Origin: Spongiimicrobium salis | GTDB lineage: Bacteria > Bacteroidota > Bacteroidia > Flavobacteriales > Flavobacteriaceae | DNA: 64,000 bases | NCBI RefSeq assembly: GCF_043678055.1 | Contig: NZ_JBHEQA010000002.1 | Span: 682,001 to 746,000, forward strand | Direction of reading: 5' to 3' | In this document: positions 8,906-17,795 of the stretch, in pieces | Layout: the number at the start of each line of letters is the position of its first letter | Position numbering within the stretch: position 1 is the stretch's first letter | Made by a program: the position numbers and the translations under genes | Notes under the pieces: generated by a model | What the model was told of the DNA's origin: nothing | The model's input: the letters and a program-made list of their open reading frames with translations, nothing else | Database searches by the model: none

Positions 8906-10276
8906 TTAGAAGGTATCTTTCATCCATTTATATGGCGTTCGTTTGATCCAATTTCCCCGAGTAAAATCAGGAAAAAATTGGGGTGAACCATTATTTTCAA
9001 TGGAAACTTCCGATAAAGGAGTTATGGCGCTCCAAGCCGCTGCATCGTATACATCCAAAGGTGGGGCTATATTTTCTTTGGCCGACCCTACAAAGGCATT
9101 CAACACAAAAAAGTCCATTCCTCCATGGCCCGAACCTTCAGCATATTCCCCATACTTTTGCCATAAGGGGTGATCATATTCTTTTAACCAGGAAGACGCC
9201 TCGTCCCATTGATGCGGTTTTGATTTTCCCTCCACATAGATCCGATTTCCATCTACCTCCCACAATCCGTTGGCGCCCTGAACCCGAAAACCAAGGGAAT
9301 ACGGTCTTGGAAGGTTGCAATCGTGTGTCACAATGATGGTTTCATCCTTTGCAGTTTGAATCGTTGTGGTAATGACATCTCCTTGTTTAAATTTCACTTT
9401 GGCATTAGGATGATCTTCGCCTCCCTGTTTTACGATATGATTGTGCAACCCTATAGCTTTTGTGGCATTGGAAGTTAAGGAAACAAATCGGTTGCCCCTA
9501 TTGATATTGGCCATAGTAGCTATAGGTCCTACTCCATGCGTTGGGTAAACATCCGCATTTCTGGTTATGGAATGATAGGTGCGCCATTTTGCTTCGGAAG
9601 TGGCCTTTTCTCCAAATTCAACCCCGCCTCCATAAGGCTGTTTCCCATTATTAAATTTCACTTCCCGGAGATCATGCTGATATCCACATCGGAAATGGAC
9701 CAATTCCCCAAAGACTTCTTTTTTTACCATATGCAATACCGCCATAATATCCCTACGATAGTTTACATTTTCCAAAATCATTAAATGGGTGCCCGTGCGT
9801 TCATGTGCATTCACCAAATCCCAGCATTCTTCCATGGTATTGGCGGCAGAAACCTCCAACCCCACATATTTTCCAGCCTCCATAGCGTCTACGGCCATAC
9901 GACTATGCCATAACCATGGGGTGGCGATAATAACGGCGTCAACCTCCTTCAAATTCAACAAATTTCTATAGTCCTGTTCATTTTTTCCAAAAACTTTGGG
10001 CTTGCCTCCATTCTCCTTAGCCATCATTTTCAAGGCGATATCTATGCGAGCAGGATCAATATCGCATAGTGCGGTAATACGGACATCCGAGCGTTGCAAC
10101 AAATTATTCAAATGATTTGTTCCTCGCAATCCAACACCTATAAGTCCAACATTTAACGGTTCTTTCTTCTTTTCATTTGAAAAGCCATAGGTCATTGAGG
10201 GAGCTAGTAAAGCTCCTGCTCCGGCCACCGTACTTTTTTGAATAAATTTTCTTCTGGAATTCATCTGATTTGACAT
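8906..10276 (-). CDS. Gfo/Idh/MocA-family protein resembling GH109 alpha-N-acetylgalactosaminidase
   Basis: 456 residues. A twin-arginine-like leader (NSRRKFIQKSTVAGAGALLAP) suggests export after folding with its cofactor. The Rossmann motif GLIGVGLRGTNH and ALCDIDPARI bind NAD. The segments ENVNYRRDIMAVLHMVK, GYQHDLREVKF, GVEFGEKA and YPTHGVGP match the GH109 enzymes (type member: the Elizabethkingia alpha-GalNAcase), which use NAD-dependent oxidation to cleave alpha-GalNAc. The divergent neighbours at 10388-12327 encode a sugar nucleotidyltransferase and a kinase that could process the released amino sugar. Family membership is strong; substrate is inferred. Confidence 0.85.
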   Translation of the reverse strand: MSNQMNSRRKFIQKSTVAGAGALLAPSMTYGFSNEKKKEPLNVGLIGVGLRGTNHLNNLLQRSDVRITALCDIDPARIDIALKMMAKENGGKPKVFGKNEQDYRNLLNLKEVDAVIIATPWLWHSRMAVDAMEAGKYVGLEVSAANTMEECWDLVNAHERTGTHLMILENVNYRRDIMAVLHMVKKEVFGELVHFRCGYQHDLREVKFNNGKQPYGGGVEFGEKATSEAKWRTYHSITRNADVYPTHGVGPIATMANINRGNRFVSLTSNATKAIGLHNHIVKQGGEDHPNAKVKFKQGDVITTTIQTAKDETIIVTHDCNLPRPYSLGFRVQGANGLWEVDGNRIYVEGKSKPHQWDEASSWLKEYDHPLWQKYGEYAEGSGHGGMDFFVLNAFVGSAKENIAPPLDVYDAAAWSAITPLSEVSIENNGSPQFFPDFTRGNWIKRTPYKWMKDTF

Positions 10277-10387
10277 AGTATTGCAGTACTTGGTTGATTT
10301 CGAATTAGGTTAGTTGAAATTATGAAAATCTTTGAGAAGAATTCGTTTCTAGGGATAAAAACTTAATTTTACGGGAAAGACCTAAAA

Positions 10388-11266
10388 ATGACTTTATTGA
10401 TCATGGCGGCCGGTAGCGGAAGTAGATACGGTAAACTTAAACAGTTCGATACTTTTGGTCCACATGGGGAGTTCTTAATGGAATACAGTATTTATGATGC
10501 CATATACTGTGGATTTCAGCAAATTGTCATTGTCACCAGAGAAGAACGTATTCCTTTTTTAGAAGAACACTTTAATGCAAAATTGCCCTCTGGGATTTCT
10601 TTGACCATTGTTCCTCAATTGATACAGGACATCCCTATGGCCTCCAATTTATGGAAAGTGCGCGAAAAACCTTGGGGAACCGCCCATGCCATTTGGGCAG
10701 CGAGAAAGGAAATCAACACCTCTTTTGTGGTGATTAATGCAGATGATTTTTACGGTAGGGACGCTTTTAAAAAAGCGGCCTATTTCCTTAGAGAAAACCC
10801 TGAGGAAACTACTTTTGGATTGGTTTCTTACCCCCTATTGAACACCTTATCCCAAAATGGTGCGGTTTCCCGTGGTATATGCAGCATCACTCAAAATCAA
10901 TTATCATCTATTCGCGAAGTTGAACGGATTGCACAACAACAAGATATAATCATAGATTTAGATACGCAGGAACCTTTTAGTGGAGAGGAGTTGGTCAGTA
11001 TGAATTTTTGGGTCTGCAAGCCTTTGTTATTTAGAGAAATAGAAAGTTATTTTCTTGAATTTCTTCAAAGTAAAGATGCATTGCAATTAGAAGCATATAT
11101 TCCTTCCGTTATTCAGGAACTTATTAAATGGAAAAAGATTAACGTCAAGAATATGATAACGACATCGCAATGGTTTGGAATTACCTACAAAGAAGATCGC
11201 GACATTGCCCGTTCCCATATACAGGACTTAAGCAGCCAAAATAAATACCCCCAACCTTTATGGTAA
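10388..11266 (+). CDS. Sugar-1-phosphate nucleotidyltransferase-like protein
   Basis: 292 residues with a nucleotidyltransferase (GlmU/RmlA-like) fold. The N-terminal nucleotide loop reads LIMAAGSGSRYGKLKQF (GxGxR present), a later TAHAIWAA helix matches GTAxAV-type motifs, and VINADDFYGRDAF carries the metal-binding Asp pair. There is no left-handed beta-helix acyltransferase domain. Its stop overlaps the start of the kinase gene by 7 bp, so the pair are translated together. The natural reading is that the kinase makes a hexosamine 1-phosphate and this enzyme converts it to the UDP-sugar. Confidence 0.8.
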   Translation: MTLLIMAAGSGSRYGKLKQFDTFGPHGEFLMEYSIYDAIYCGFQQIVIVTREERIPFLEEHFNAKLPSGISLTIVPQLIQDIPMASNLWKVREKPWGTAHAIWAARKEINTSFVVINADDFYGRDAFKKAAYFLRENPEETTFGLVSYPLLNTLSQNGAVSRGICSITQNQLSSIREVERIAQQQDIIIDLDTQEPFSGEELVSMNFWVCKPLLFREIESYFLEFLQSKDALQLEAYIPSVIQELIKWKKINVKNMITTSQWFGITYKEDRDIARSHIQDLSSQNKYPQPLW

Positions 11267-12327
11267 ATACGCCATATTCCGAAAATACCTTACAGGAACT
11301 ACTGCAACAGTTTAAGGTCGAAGCCGTTTCCTATCGGTTTAAGGGCATTAAACAAGGGTATATCAATGACTCTTTTTTTGTTTTGCACAAGGATGCTATC
11401 AAATTTGTGTTGCAGCGCATAAATACGGGTGTATTTACGAATCCAAAAAGGGTTATGGAAAATATTTCTACCGCACTGCCCTATCTCCATGGGGAAGACT
11501 ATGTAGGTATTGATCTTATAGCTACCCATGATCAACGCAATTATATCTATAGCCCTCAAATGGGGTATTGGCGACTTTACCGTTACATACCGAACAGTTA
11601 TGCCCCAGCGGTAGTCGCAAATGCTGAAATGGCCTTTGAAGCAGGGAAATTGTTAGGTAATTTTCACGGCTTGGGTGCTTTGATCCCTCAAGGAGGGATT
11701 CAGGAGATTATCCCTAAGTTCCATGATTTACAATGGCGAGTGGACCAATTTAAAACTTCGTTGTCCAAAGCAACACAGGTTTCATTACATGCCGCAAAAG
11801 ATAGTATTGCCATGGCCAAAGCCACTTTCTCCTATTTTACGCCGCTTTGGGAGGAAGAAATGCCTTTGCGTATTTGTCACAATGATGCCAAATTGAACAA
11901 TATGCTATTTGACCAAAGTACCAATACATCTCTGTGTTTTATTGATTTGGACACCCTCATGCTAGGACATTTCTACTATGATTTTGGCGATGCGGTACGT
12001 ACCATAGTAAATGCAACCCCTGAAGATGAAACCAACTTGGACTTAATCACCTTTGACAAAGCACTTTTTGATCATTTTTTAAACGGATTGGTACAGACCA
12101 ACGCAGCTATAAGTCCATACGAGAAAGAAACCCTGCATCTAGGAATCCTTTATATGCCGTTTCTTCATGGCCTTCGGGCATTGACGGATTATTTGGAAGG
12201 GAACATTTATTATAAAGTCGCCTATGAGAATCAAAATTTAGATCGGTGTAGAAATTTATTCCGTTTTGTGGAAGTCGCACTTGCAGCAATGGAAACGATT
12301 AAAGACATGATTAAGAGGAAACTTTAA
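11260..12327 (+). CDS. APH-family sugar kinase, NahK-like (N-acetylhexosamine 1-kinase candidate)
   Basis: 355 residues with an aminoglycoside-phosphotransferase/choline-kinase fold: FVLQRIN in the nucleotide-binding lobe, catalytic loop CHNDAKLNNMLF (Asp as base), and metal-binding IDLDTLMLGHFYYDFGDAVR. NahK, the N-acetylhexosamine 1-kinase of the bifidobacterial GNB/LNB pathway, has the same HxDxKxxNxL and DxDTxMxG...DFGDxVR pattern. It overlaps the nucleotidyltransferase gene by 7 bp and lies opposite a GH109 gene, which favours GalNAc/GlcNAc salvage. The alternative is a kinase for another sugar or amino alcohol. Confidence 0.75.
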   Translation: MVNTPYSENTLQELLQQFKVEAVSYRFKGIKQGYINDSFFVLHKDAIKFVLQRINTGVFTNPKRVMENISTALPYLHGEDYVGIDLIATHDQRNYIYSPQMGYWRLYRYIPNSYAPAVVANAEMAFEAGKLLGNFHGLGALIPQGGIQEIIPKFHDLQWRVDQFKTSLSKATQVSLHAAKDSIAMAKATFSYFTPLWEEEMPLRICHNDAKLNNMLFDQSTNTSLCFIDLDTLMLGHFYYDFGDAVRTIVNATPEDETNLDLITFDKALFDHFLNGLVQTNAAISPYEKETLHLGILYMPFLHGLRALTDYLEGNIYYKVAYENQNLDRCRNLFRFVEVALAAMETIKDMIKRKL

Positions 12328-12371
12328 TGACCTCTCAACTGCGCTCGAGGAAACCATTGTGACAAGAAATT

Positions 12372-12971
12372 CTATAGCTTTTTTAGCATTAGATTTTTCC
12401 ACTTTATCTTAATTCCGCCACCATCATGAATTTGCAAGGCTACAGACCCTTCACCCTTCCCAATCTTTTCATCTTGCAGTTGTATCATTTGGGTGCCATT
12501 GAGCCAAGTGGTCAGGGTATCATCGACCATTCTAATTTTTAAAGTATTCCACTCCCCTTCCTTTAAGACCTTTTCTTTCTCGGCTTCAGGTTTTATCAGC
12601 CATCCTCTACCGTAGGATTCATAAACACCTCCAGTATGTTTTCCTTTGGGCGCTACTTCTACCTGCCAACCGGAAACCTTGGTGCCTTCTACCGTAGAAC
12701 GGATAAAGACCCCGCTATTGCCATCTGCCTCTTGTTTAAATTGCGCCGTAAGTTCAAAGTTTTTATAGTGTTTATCTGTGCCGAGGTATCCATAGGCCTT
12801 ATCCGGCCCACTTTCTGAAACCAATAAGCCATCTTCCACATACCATTTTTCAGTACCATAGATGGTCCAACCCTCTAGGTTCTTACCATTGAACAAAGAG
12901 ATATCCTGACTTCTCAAGGAATTGGTAAAGAACAATACAAATACGGTAACTATAATTGGATAGGTTTTCAT
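12372..12971 (-). CDS. Secreted DUF1080 (3-keto-disaccharide hydrolase family) protein
   Basis: 199 residues. A signal peptide is followed by a single concanavalin-like DUF1080 domain: SLFNGKNLEGW at the start, GYLGTDKHYKNFEL, GNSGVFIRS, the GWQVEV strand, GEWNTLKIRMV and the closing IQIHDGGGIKIKWKN-type strand. DUF1080 proteins bind or cleave glycans, and some act on 3-keto-glucosides. It converges with the kinase gene (45 bp between stops). Being near a Gfo/Idh/MocA-fold protein is common for this family. Substrate unknown. Confidence 0.85.
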   Translation of the reverse strand: MKTYPIIVTVFVLFFTNSLRSQDISLFNGKNLEGWTIYGTEKWYVEDGLLVSESGPDKAYGYLGTDKHYKNFELTAQFKQEADGNSGVFIRSTVEGTKVSGWQVEVAPKGKHTGGVYESYGRGWLIKPEAEKEKVLKEGEWNTLKIRMVDDTLTTWLNGTQMIQLQDEKIGKGEGSVALQIHDGGGIKIKWKNLMLKKL

Positions 12972-13289
12972 ACAAAAAGCTTTGCTCTAAAATACTAAAT
13001 TAAATGTATTGAAAAATAGATGTACTTGTTAATGCTACGTCTTTTTCTTTTCCTTTCTTCTATATTTTTTAAGCTACATACTTTGTAAGATACTGGTGTA
13101 CATCCTAAAACCTGCGATTATCTCTATTAGAACACATTCTTTCTATGCAATATTCGAAAAAGTATTCCTATAGTAAAATCTGTGTTTTAGTCCTAATGCA
13201 ACAAAGGAATTACATGTTTTTTTCAACCAGATAATTTTTTTATAAATCCATCGTTCTATCAGAACAACCAAAACAATATCTAGCTAAAA
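12972..13289. other. Intergenic region of 318 bp between divergent genes
   Basis: AT-rich sequence between the starts of the DUF1080 gene (minus strand) and the 172-aa membrane protein gene (plus strand). It must hold two promoters, but I could not find a clean Bacteroidota TTTG/TAnnTTTG pair with acceptable spacing. No hairpin, repeat or small coding frame stands out. Confidence 0.5.
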
Positions 13290-13808
13290 ATGGACGACAA
13301 TCAATTGTATCAACTCTTTGCGTATTTAATTCCAACCGTAGTTACTGGCTTAATCGCTTTTTATTTTTTCCGTGCCCATACCCGAAATGAAGAAGGACGC
13401 AGGCGTTTTCTATTACATAAGGATTCTCAACAGAGCACTTTACCTATTCGCCTTCAAGCTTATGAGCGTTTGGCCTTATTTTTAGAACGTATTGCAATCC
13501 CTAGTCTTGTAGTCCGCGTTGCTCCAAAATCAAACAATAAAAACGATTATGAAAATCTTTTGGTAAAGACTATTGAAAATGAATTTGATCATAATTTATC
13601 CCAGCAAATTTATATGACGGATGAATGTTGGAACATCATTAAAGCTGCGAAAAGTGCTACGATACAGGCCATTCGAAAAGCAGCAATGAGCGAATCTGAT
13701 TCTGCGGACAAGTTACGGGAAGATATTTTGAATAAGACTATGGACAAGCAGTCCCCATCGGCCACGGCCCTTTCTTTTGTGAAAAAAGAAATCGGGGAAC
13801 TATGGTAG
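13290..13808 (+). CDS. Conserved membrane-anchored protein of unknown function
   Basis: 172 residues. One N-terminal membrane helix (about 8-27, YLIPTVVTGLIAFYFF) is followed by a cytoplasmic helical domain rich in charged residues (LQAYERLALFLERI, NEFDHNLSQQIYMTDECW). I recognise the general look of a small flavobacterial conserved protein but no characterised domain. The stop overlaps the convergent patatin gene by 9 bp. The function cannot be told from the sequence. Confidence 0.7.
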   Translation: MDDNQLYQLFAYLIPTVVTGLIAFYFFRAHTRNEEGRRRFLLHKDSQQSTLPIRLQAYERLALFLERIAIPSLVVRVAPKSNNKNDYENLLVKTIENEFDHNLSQQIYMTDECWNIIKAAKSATIQAIRKAAMSESDSADKLREDILNKTMDKQSPSATALSFVKKEIGELW

Positions 13809-14708
13809 TTCCTCGTCCACAATCATGTCCATAAATTTGGATTCGGCATAATTATAGCCTTGCAACCACCACTCTGCCATTAATTTTTTATTGAAGACCA
13901 GGGAATTCTCCGTTAGCTTCGTGGGCGTATAATATAGGTTCAGGCGTACCCCATTGTGTTTTGCGGCCAGTTTGCCTTCTGAAATATCATGATATTCTAT
14001 TTGATCAAGGGCAAAACCATAAATACTGAGCATTAGAGAAAAAGGGTTTTTTCCCAAAACTTTGTTATGCTCCATTTTTTCCGATTCCAAAATAATAGCA
14101 TCGATTTCTTTGGCCCCTCTCCGAATGGCCTCTCTAATGGGCACTACACAGCCCAAACCTCCATCTCCATACTCAAATCCGTTCTTTTTTACTAAGGACA
14201 TAAAGGGGATATAATTACAGGAGATCCAAATCCAATCACAAAATTCATCATAGGAAAATTGGCGTATGGACTTATACTCTACTCTATTCTTGGATAAATT
14301 AGAAACGGTAACCACAACATCTTTATGCGTATTCAGTATGGCTTGGTATTCTTCCTTCGTGAAAAACTTTCGAATCGTTCTTCGCAATGCTTTACTTTCA
14401 CCAAAAGTCCGCTTCCGCTTAATGAATTGCAATACGGTGTTCATAAAATTGATGGAAACAAACTCCCTATCCCCTTTCTTACGTACAACAAAAGGATTTA
14501 AGCTAAAGATAGCGCGCTGATTGACATTCGTATAGATGTCGTATAGTTTTCCAATATTGTTCAAAGCCAGTTCCGGGATAAGTAAACTTCCTGTAGAAGT
14601 ACCTACTAGTATATCGTAATCCCTTCTTTCCCCTTCCATAAGATACTGGGCTACTCCTCCGGCGAAAGCACCTTTGCTTCCTCCGCCACTGATTACCAAT
14701 GCTCTCAA
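13800..14708 (-). CDS. Patatin-like phospholipase, second of a tandem pair
   Basis: 302 residues. The patatin signature is complete: oxyanion hole SGGGSKGAFAGG (about 7-18), nucleophile elbow GTSTGS (Ser near 40) and the DGGLG dyad Asp (near 180). Patatins are Ser-Asp lipid acyl hydrolases. No signal peptide, so cytosolic or membrane-peripheral. It follows its close paralogue (14724-15638) after 15 bp and is probably co-transcribed with it and with the upstream M1 aminopeptidase. Confidence 0.88.
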   Translation of the reverse strand: MRALVISGGGSKGAFAGGVAQYLMEGERRDYDILVGTSTGSLLIPELALNNIGKLYDIYTNVNQRAIFSLNPFVVRKKGDREFVSINFMNTVLQFIKRKRTFGESKALRRTIRKFFTKEEYQAILNTHKDVVVTVSNLSKNRVEYKSIRQFSYDEFCDWIWISCNYIPFMSLVKKNGFEYGDGGLGCVVPIREAIRRGAKEIDAIILESEKMEHNKVLGKNPFSLMLSIYGFALDQIEYHDISEGKLAAKHNGVRLNLYYTPTKLTENSLVFNKKLMAEWWLQGYNYAESKFMDMIVDEELP

Positions 14709-14723
14709 CTATTATTGTTTTGG

Positions 14724-15638
14724 TTATTCATTTACGGAAATTTCTATTTGGCTGGTTTCGGTATTCTTGAATTTGGCATATTCGTATCCTTTCTCCCACC
14801 ATCTCCCCATTTTTTCCTTGTCAAAAATAAGGGAATTCGTGGTAAGGACTGTTGGCGTATAATAAAAATTTATAATGGCATCTTGATAACTGGCTACATA
14901 TTTCCCAATACGGATATTTTGAAACTCTATACGATCCAGCATAAAGTCGAACAAATTGGTAATTAATGAAAATACATTTTTGGAGGGCATTCTATTAAAA
15001 TGGGTGATTTCTGTCTGTAATATAATGGCATCTACTACGGTAGCGCCTCGTTTTATGGCTTCTTCGATAGGTACCATACTTCCAAAGCCTCCATCGGAAT
15101 ATTCGCAACCGTTCTTTTTTACCAAACTCATAAATGGTGTAAAGTTGCAGGAAATCCATATCCATTCACAGAATTCCTCATAGGTATAGTCATTAATGGA
15201 TTTGTATTCTACTTGATTTAAAGATAAATTAGACACCGTGGCCAAGATATTCATAGGACCATTTTTAAGGGTATTGAATTCTTCTTCCGTAATGGTATTT
15301 TGAATCAATTTTAGCAGGTTGTGACTTTCTCCAAAGGTTTTGCTGCCCCTGTAAAAATTCTTTAGTACACTCCAATGATTAATTCCAATAGTTTCCACTC
15401 CCTTCTTTTTCTGTACATTAAAAGGACAATTGCTGAAAATATCATTTTGGTCTACAGAGGTGTATACTTTTCTTATTTTTTCGATTTTCTGAAGCGCCAA
15501 ATGTGAAATCAAAAGGCTGCCCGTTGAAGTACCCAAAAATAGATCATAAGAATGTTTTTGTTCCTCCATCAAATATTGGGCGACACCTCCAGCAAAGGCC
15601 CCTTTGCTTCCCCCACCAGAAATTACCATTGCTCTCAT
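14724..15638 (-). CDS. Patatin-like phospholipase, first of a tandem pair
   Basis: 304 residues, alignable end to end with the next gene (13800-14708). Shared blocks are SGGGSKGAFAGGVAQYLME, LGTSTGSLL (nucleophile Ser), the CxWIWISCN-FxPFMSLVKKNG block and SDGGFGSMVP (dyad Asp; GDGGLG in the paralogue). The start codon touches the stop of the aminopeptidase gene (TAATG arrangement), a sign of coupled translation. Sequence divergence between the two copies is substantial, so the duplication is old. The lipid substrate is unknown. Confidence 0.88.
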   Translation of the reverse strand: MRAMVISGGGSKGAFAGGVAQYLMEEQKHSYDLFLGTSTGSLLISHLALQKIEKIRKVYTSVDQNDIFSNCPFNVQKKKGVETIGINHWSVLKNFYRGSKTFGESHNLLKLIQNTITEEEFNTLKNGPMNILATVSNLSLNQVEYKSINDYTYEEFCEWIWISCNFTPFMSLVKKNGCEYSDGGFGSMVPIEEAIKRGATVVDAIILQTEITHFNRMPSKNVFSLITNLFDFMLDRIEFQNIRIGKYVASYQDAIINFYYTPTVLTTNSLIFDKEKMGRWWEKGYEYAKFKNTETSQIEISVNE

Positions 15639-17713
15639 TATAGTTCTATTTTTGTTGTAATGTACTTCAATTCTTTTTCATTCAAACTCGTGGATAACGC
15701 TAGTATGCGTTTTTTATACGATGCTTCTTGCAGCAGTTCGTCCAATAGCGTTCGTGCATATTTTTTAAACTGCCAACTATGATGCATGCAGGCATTGATC
15801 AGATCTTTCAAATTCTGATCGGAAAATTGAAAAGCCTCCTTCAAATAAAGAAAAGCGCCCTGCCGCACTTCAAAATGATATGCTTCCCCCGTATACCCAC
15901 TTAATTCATTGTAATATTCTTGTTTGAAATTATTATCGAATCCAGGGGTTAAAATGGCTAAAGTCAACCATAGAAGACGCACATTTTTGTTGGAAAAACC
16001 GGTAACACCCCTTGTTTTTTCTAAAAACCTTCCTCTTTCCTCGGGGAAATGTACCCAGAGCTTATACAATGCATTTTCTATAGTAGGATAACTGTCATCA
16101 TCCAATAAAGAAATAAACCAATCCTTTTCCTTCGGAGAAACCCGATCTATGGAAAAGGCCAATGCTTGTCGAACCGCAATACTCCCATTCTTAATATCAT
16201 CCAACAAGGATTTCGGTATAGATTTCGCATATTTACGGATGATTTCTTCTTTTAATCGGTCCGATTTTGTTTCATTCCAATAACGTTCAATAATTGTTCC
16301 ATTAGCACCTAGACTCGTAGTTAATTCCCGCTGTAGGGCCAAGAACATTGCAATTTCCCGAGCATCTTCTTTTAAATAGGTCATGGCTTCATCGAACGGG
16401 AAATCTATTTCTTCCAACCATTTTTTCTCATAGATGCTTAAGTCTTGCTGACTTGCTTTTTCCACAGCCGTAAGAAAATCGGCAATGGTAACATTGGAAA
16501 ATTGATACTGGGTCAAATAATTTTTCACTCCTTCACGAAAAGCCTTTTCGCCCACCTCGTGCCGTAAAACATATAAAGCCCAAGCGCCTTTTTCATAAAA
16601 AGTAAGACTACTTGCCTTAGGATTTTTTAGTGCTTCTCCTTTTCCTTCTCGCGATTGCTTTTGCAATTGCAGGGCTGTCCCATACAATTTCCAAAAAGCA
16701 TATTCCTTCCCGAAAACTGCTCCTTCCGCCAATAGGGCGTAATAGGTTGCAAAGCCTTCATGCAACCAATGATGTTCTCCATTTTTTTCGGTTACCAGGT
16801 TACCAAACCACTGATGCGCCATTTCATGCGCATTGACATTAACATAGTTCTTATCTTTAAAACCAATAGAGTCTACCATAAAGGTCTCCGAAAAAATGGT
16901 TGTTCCCGTATTCTCCATTCCGGCATACAGAAAATCTTTGACCGGTATTTGCTTGTAGTTTTGCCATGGGTATTCCACGCCAATTTCTTGTTCCATGAAA
17001 TCAAAAATAGTTTCGGTATGCCTATAAGTGGATGCTACCAATGCACTATCCTTTTCATAATAATAAAGGGATAAGGGTACCGAATTCTGGGTGCCAAGGT
17101 CTTTTTTAGCATATTGCCCAATAGCAAAAGCTAAAAGATAACTGCTCATGGGTTTCTCCATATCATAAAACCAGGTTTTCTCATTTCCTGAAATGCTAGT
17201 TTCCTTCAATTTTCCATTGGCGATTACTTCATAGTTTTGGTCATAGGCAATGGCCATATCAAAGATGACTTTTTCATTCATATCATCAAAACTGGGCAAC
17301 CAATGACTGGTATATTTTCCCTGACCTTGTGTCCATATCTGTTCTCCGTTTTTTTCTCCTGGCGGTATAAAATATACGGTCTGTTGGGGAGTGGCGATAT
17401 AGGTTAACTTTAAGTGATAGGTTTTTCCCTTTTTGAATTGATGGTAGACGCTGATTTTTTTTCCGTCATTCATATATTTTTTCGGCCTATCATTTAATAC
17501 GACTTTTTCAAATTTCATTCCTTGGGCGTCTAGGAAAACAGTTTCTACCTCTTCTAAAACTTGAAAATGATAGGTGATTTCTCCATGAATTTGTTTTTTT
17601 TCAAATATGGGATGTAGGATTGCTTCCGCATGGGTAAAATCTACCTTATGCTGTTGTTGCGCCTTTGCCGAAAATCCTAAAAAAAGGAAAAGTCCCCATA
17701 AAACATACTTCAT
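15638..17713 (-). CDS. Secreted M1-family zinc aminopeptidase
   Basis: 691 residues. A signal peptide (to about AKAQQ) precedes the M1 beta-saddle domain. The exopeptidase motif reads AGMENTG (G(A/M)MEN type, near 264-270). Zinc ligands are His296 and His300 in HEMAHQWFG and Glu319 in WLHEGFA; the 18-residue spacing is the standard HExxH-(18)-E. A C-terminal helical region with HEAT/ARM-like character follows. It probably trims peptides in the periplasm or outside the cell. First gene of a probable three-gene unit with the two patatins. Confidence 0.9.
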   Translation of the reverse strand: MKYVLWGLFLFLGFSAKAQQQHKVDFTHAEAILHPIFEKKQIHGEITYHFQVLEEVETVFLDAQGMKFEKVVLNDRPKKYMNDGKKISVYHQFKKGKTYHLKLTYIATPQQTVYFIPPGEKNGEQIWTQGQGKYTSHWLPSFDDMNEKVIFDMAIAYDQNYEVIANGKLKETSISGNEKTWFYDMEKPMSSYLLAFAIGQYAKKDLGTQNSVPLSLYYYEKDSALVASTYRHTETIFDFMEQEIGVEYPWQNYKQIPVKDFLYAGMENTGTTIFSETFMVDSIGFKDKNYVNVNAHEMAHQWFGNLVTEKNGEHHWLHEGFATYYALLAEGAVFGKEYAFWKLYGTALQLQKQSREGKGEALKNPKASSLTFYEKGAWALYVLRHEVGEKAFREGVKNYLTQYQFSNVTIADFLTAVEKASQQDLSIYEKKWLEEIDFPFDEAMTYLKEDAREIAMFLALQRELTTSLGANGTIIERYWNETKSDRLKEEIIRKYAKSIPKSLLDDIKNGSIAVRQALAFSIDRVSPKEKDWFISLLDDDSYPTIENALYKLWVHFPEERGRFLEKTRGVTGFSNKNVRLLWLTLAILTPGFDNNFKQEYYNELSGYTGEAYHFEVRQGAFLYLKEAFQFSDQNLKDLINACMHHSWQFKKYARTLLDELLQEASYKKRILALSTSLNEKELKYITTKIEL

Positions 17714-17795
17714 AAATCCAAAAATTATAAACCCATAGCCAAAATAACAAATTTGTATTGTTGCAGGTATAGGTGCTAACCATTATTTTAGTCGC

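Noticed and set aside
13800..15638. One patatin gene split by a frameshift
   Set aside because: Each half is a complete patatin with its own glycine-rich loop, Ser and Asp; they are tandem paralogues.
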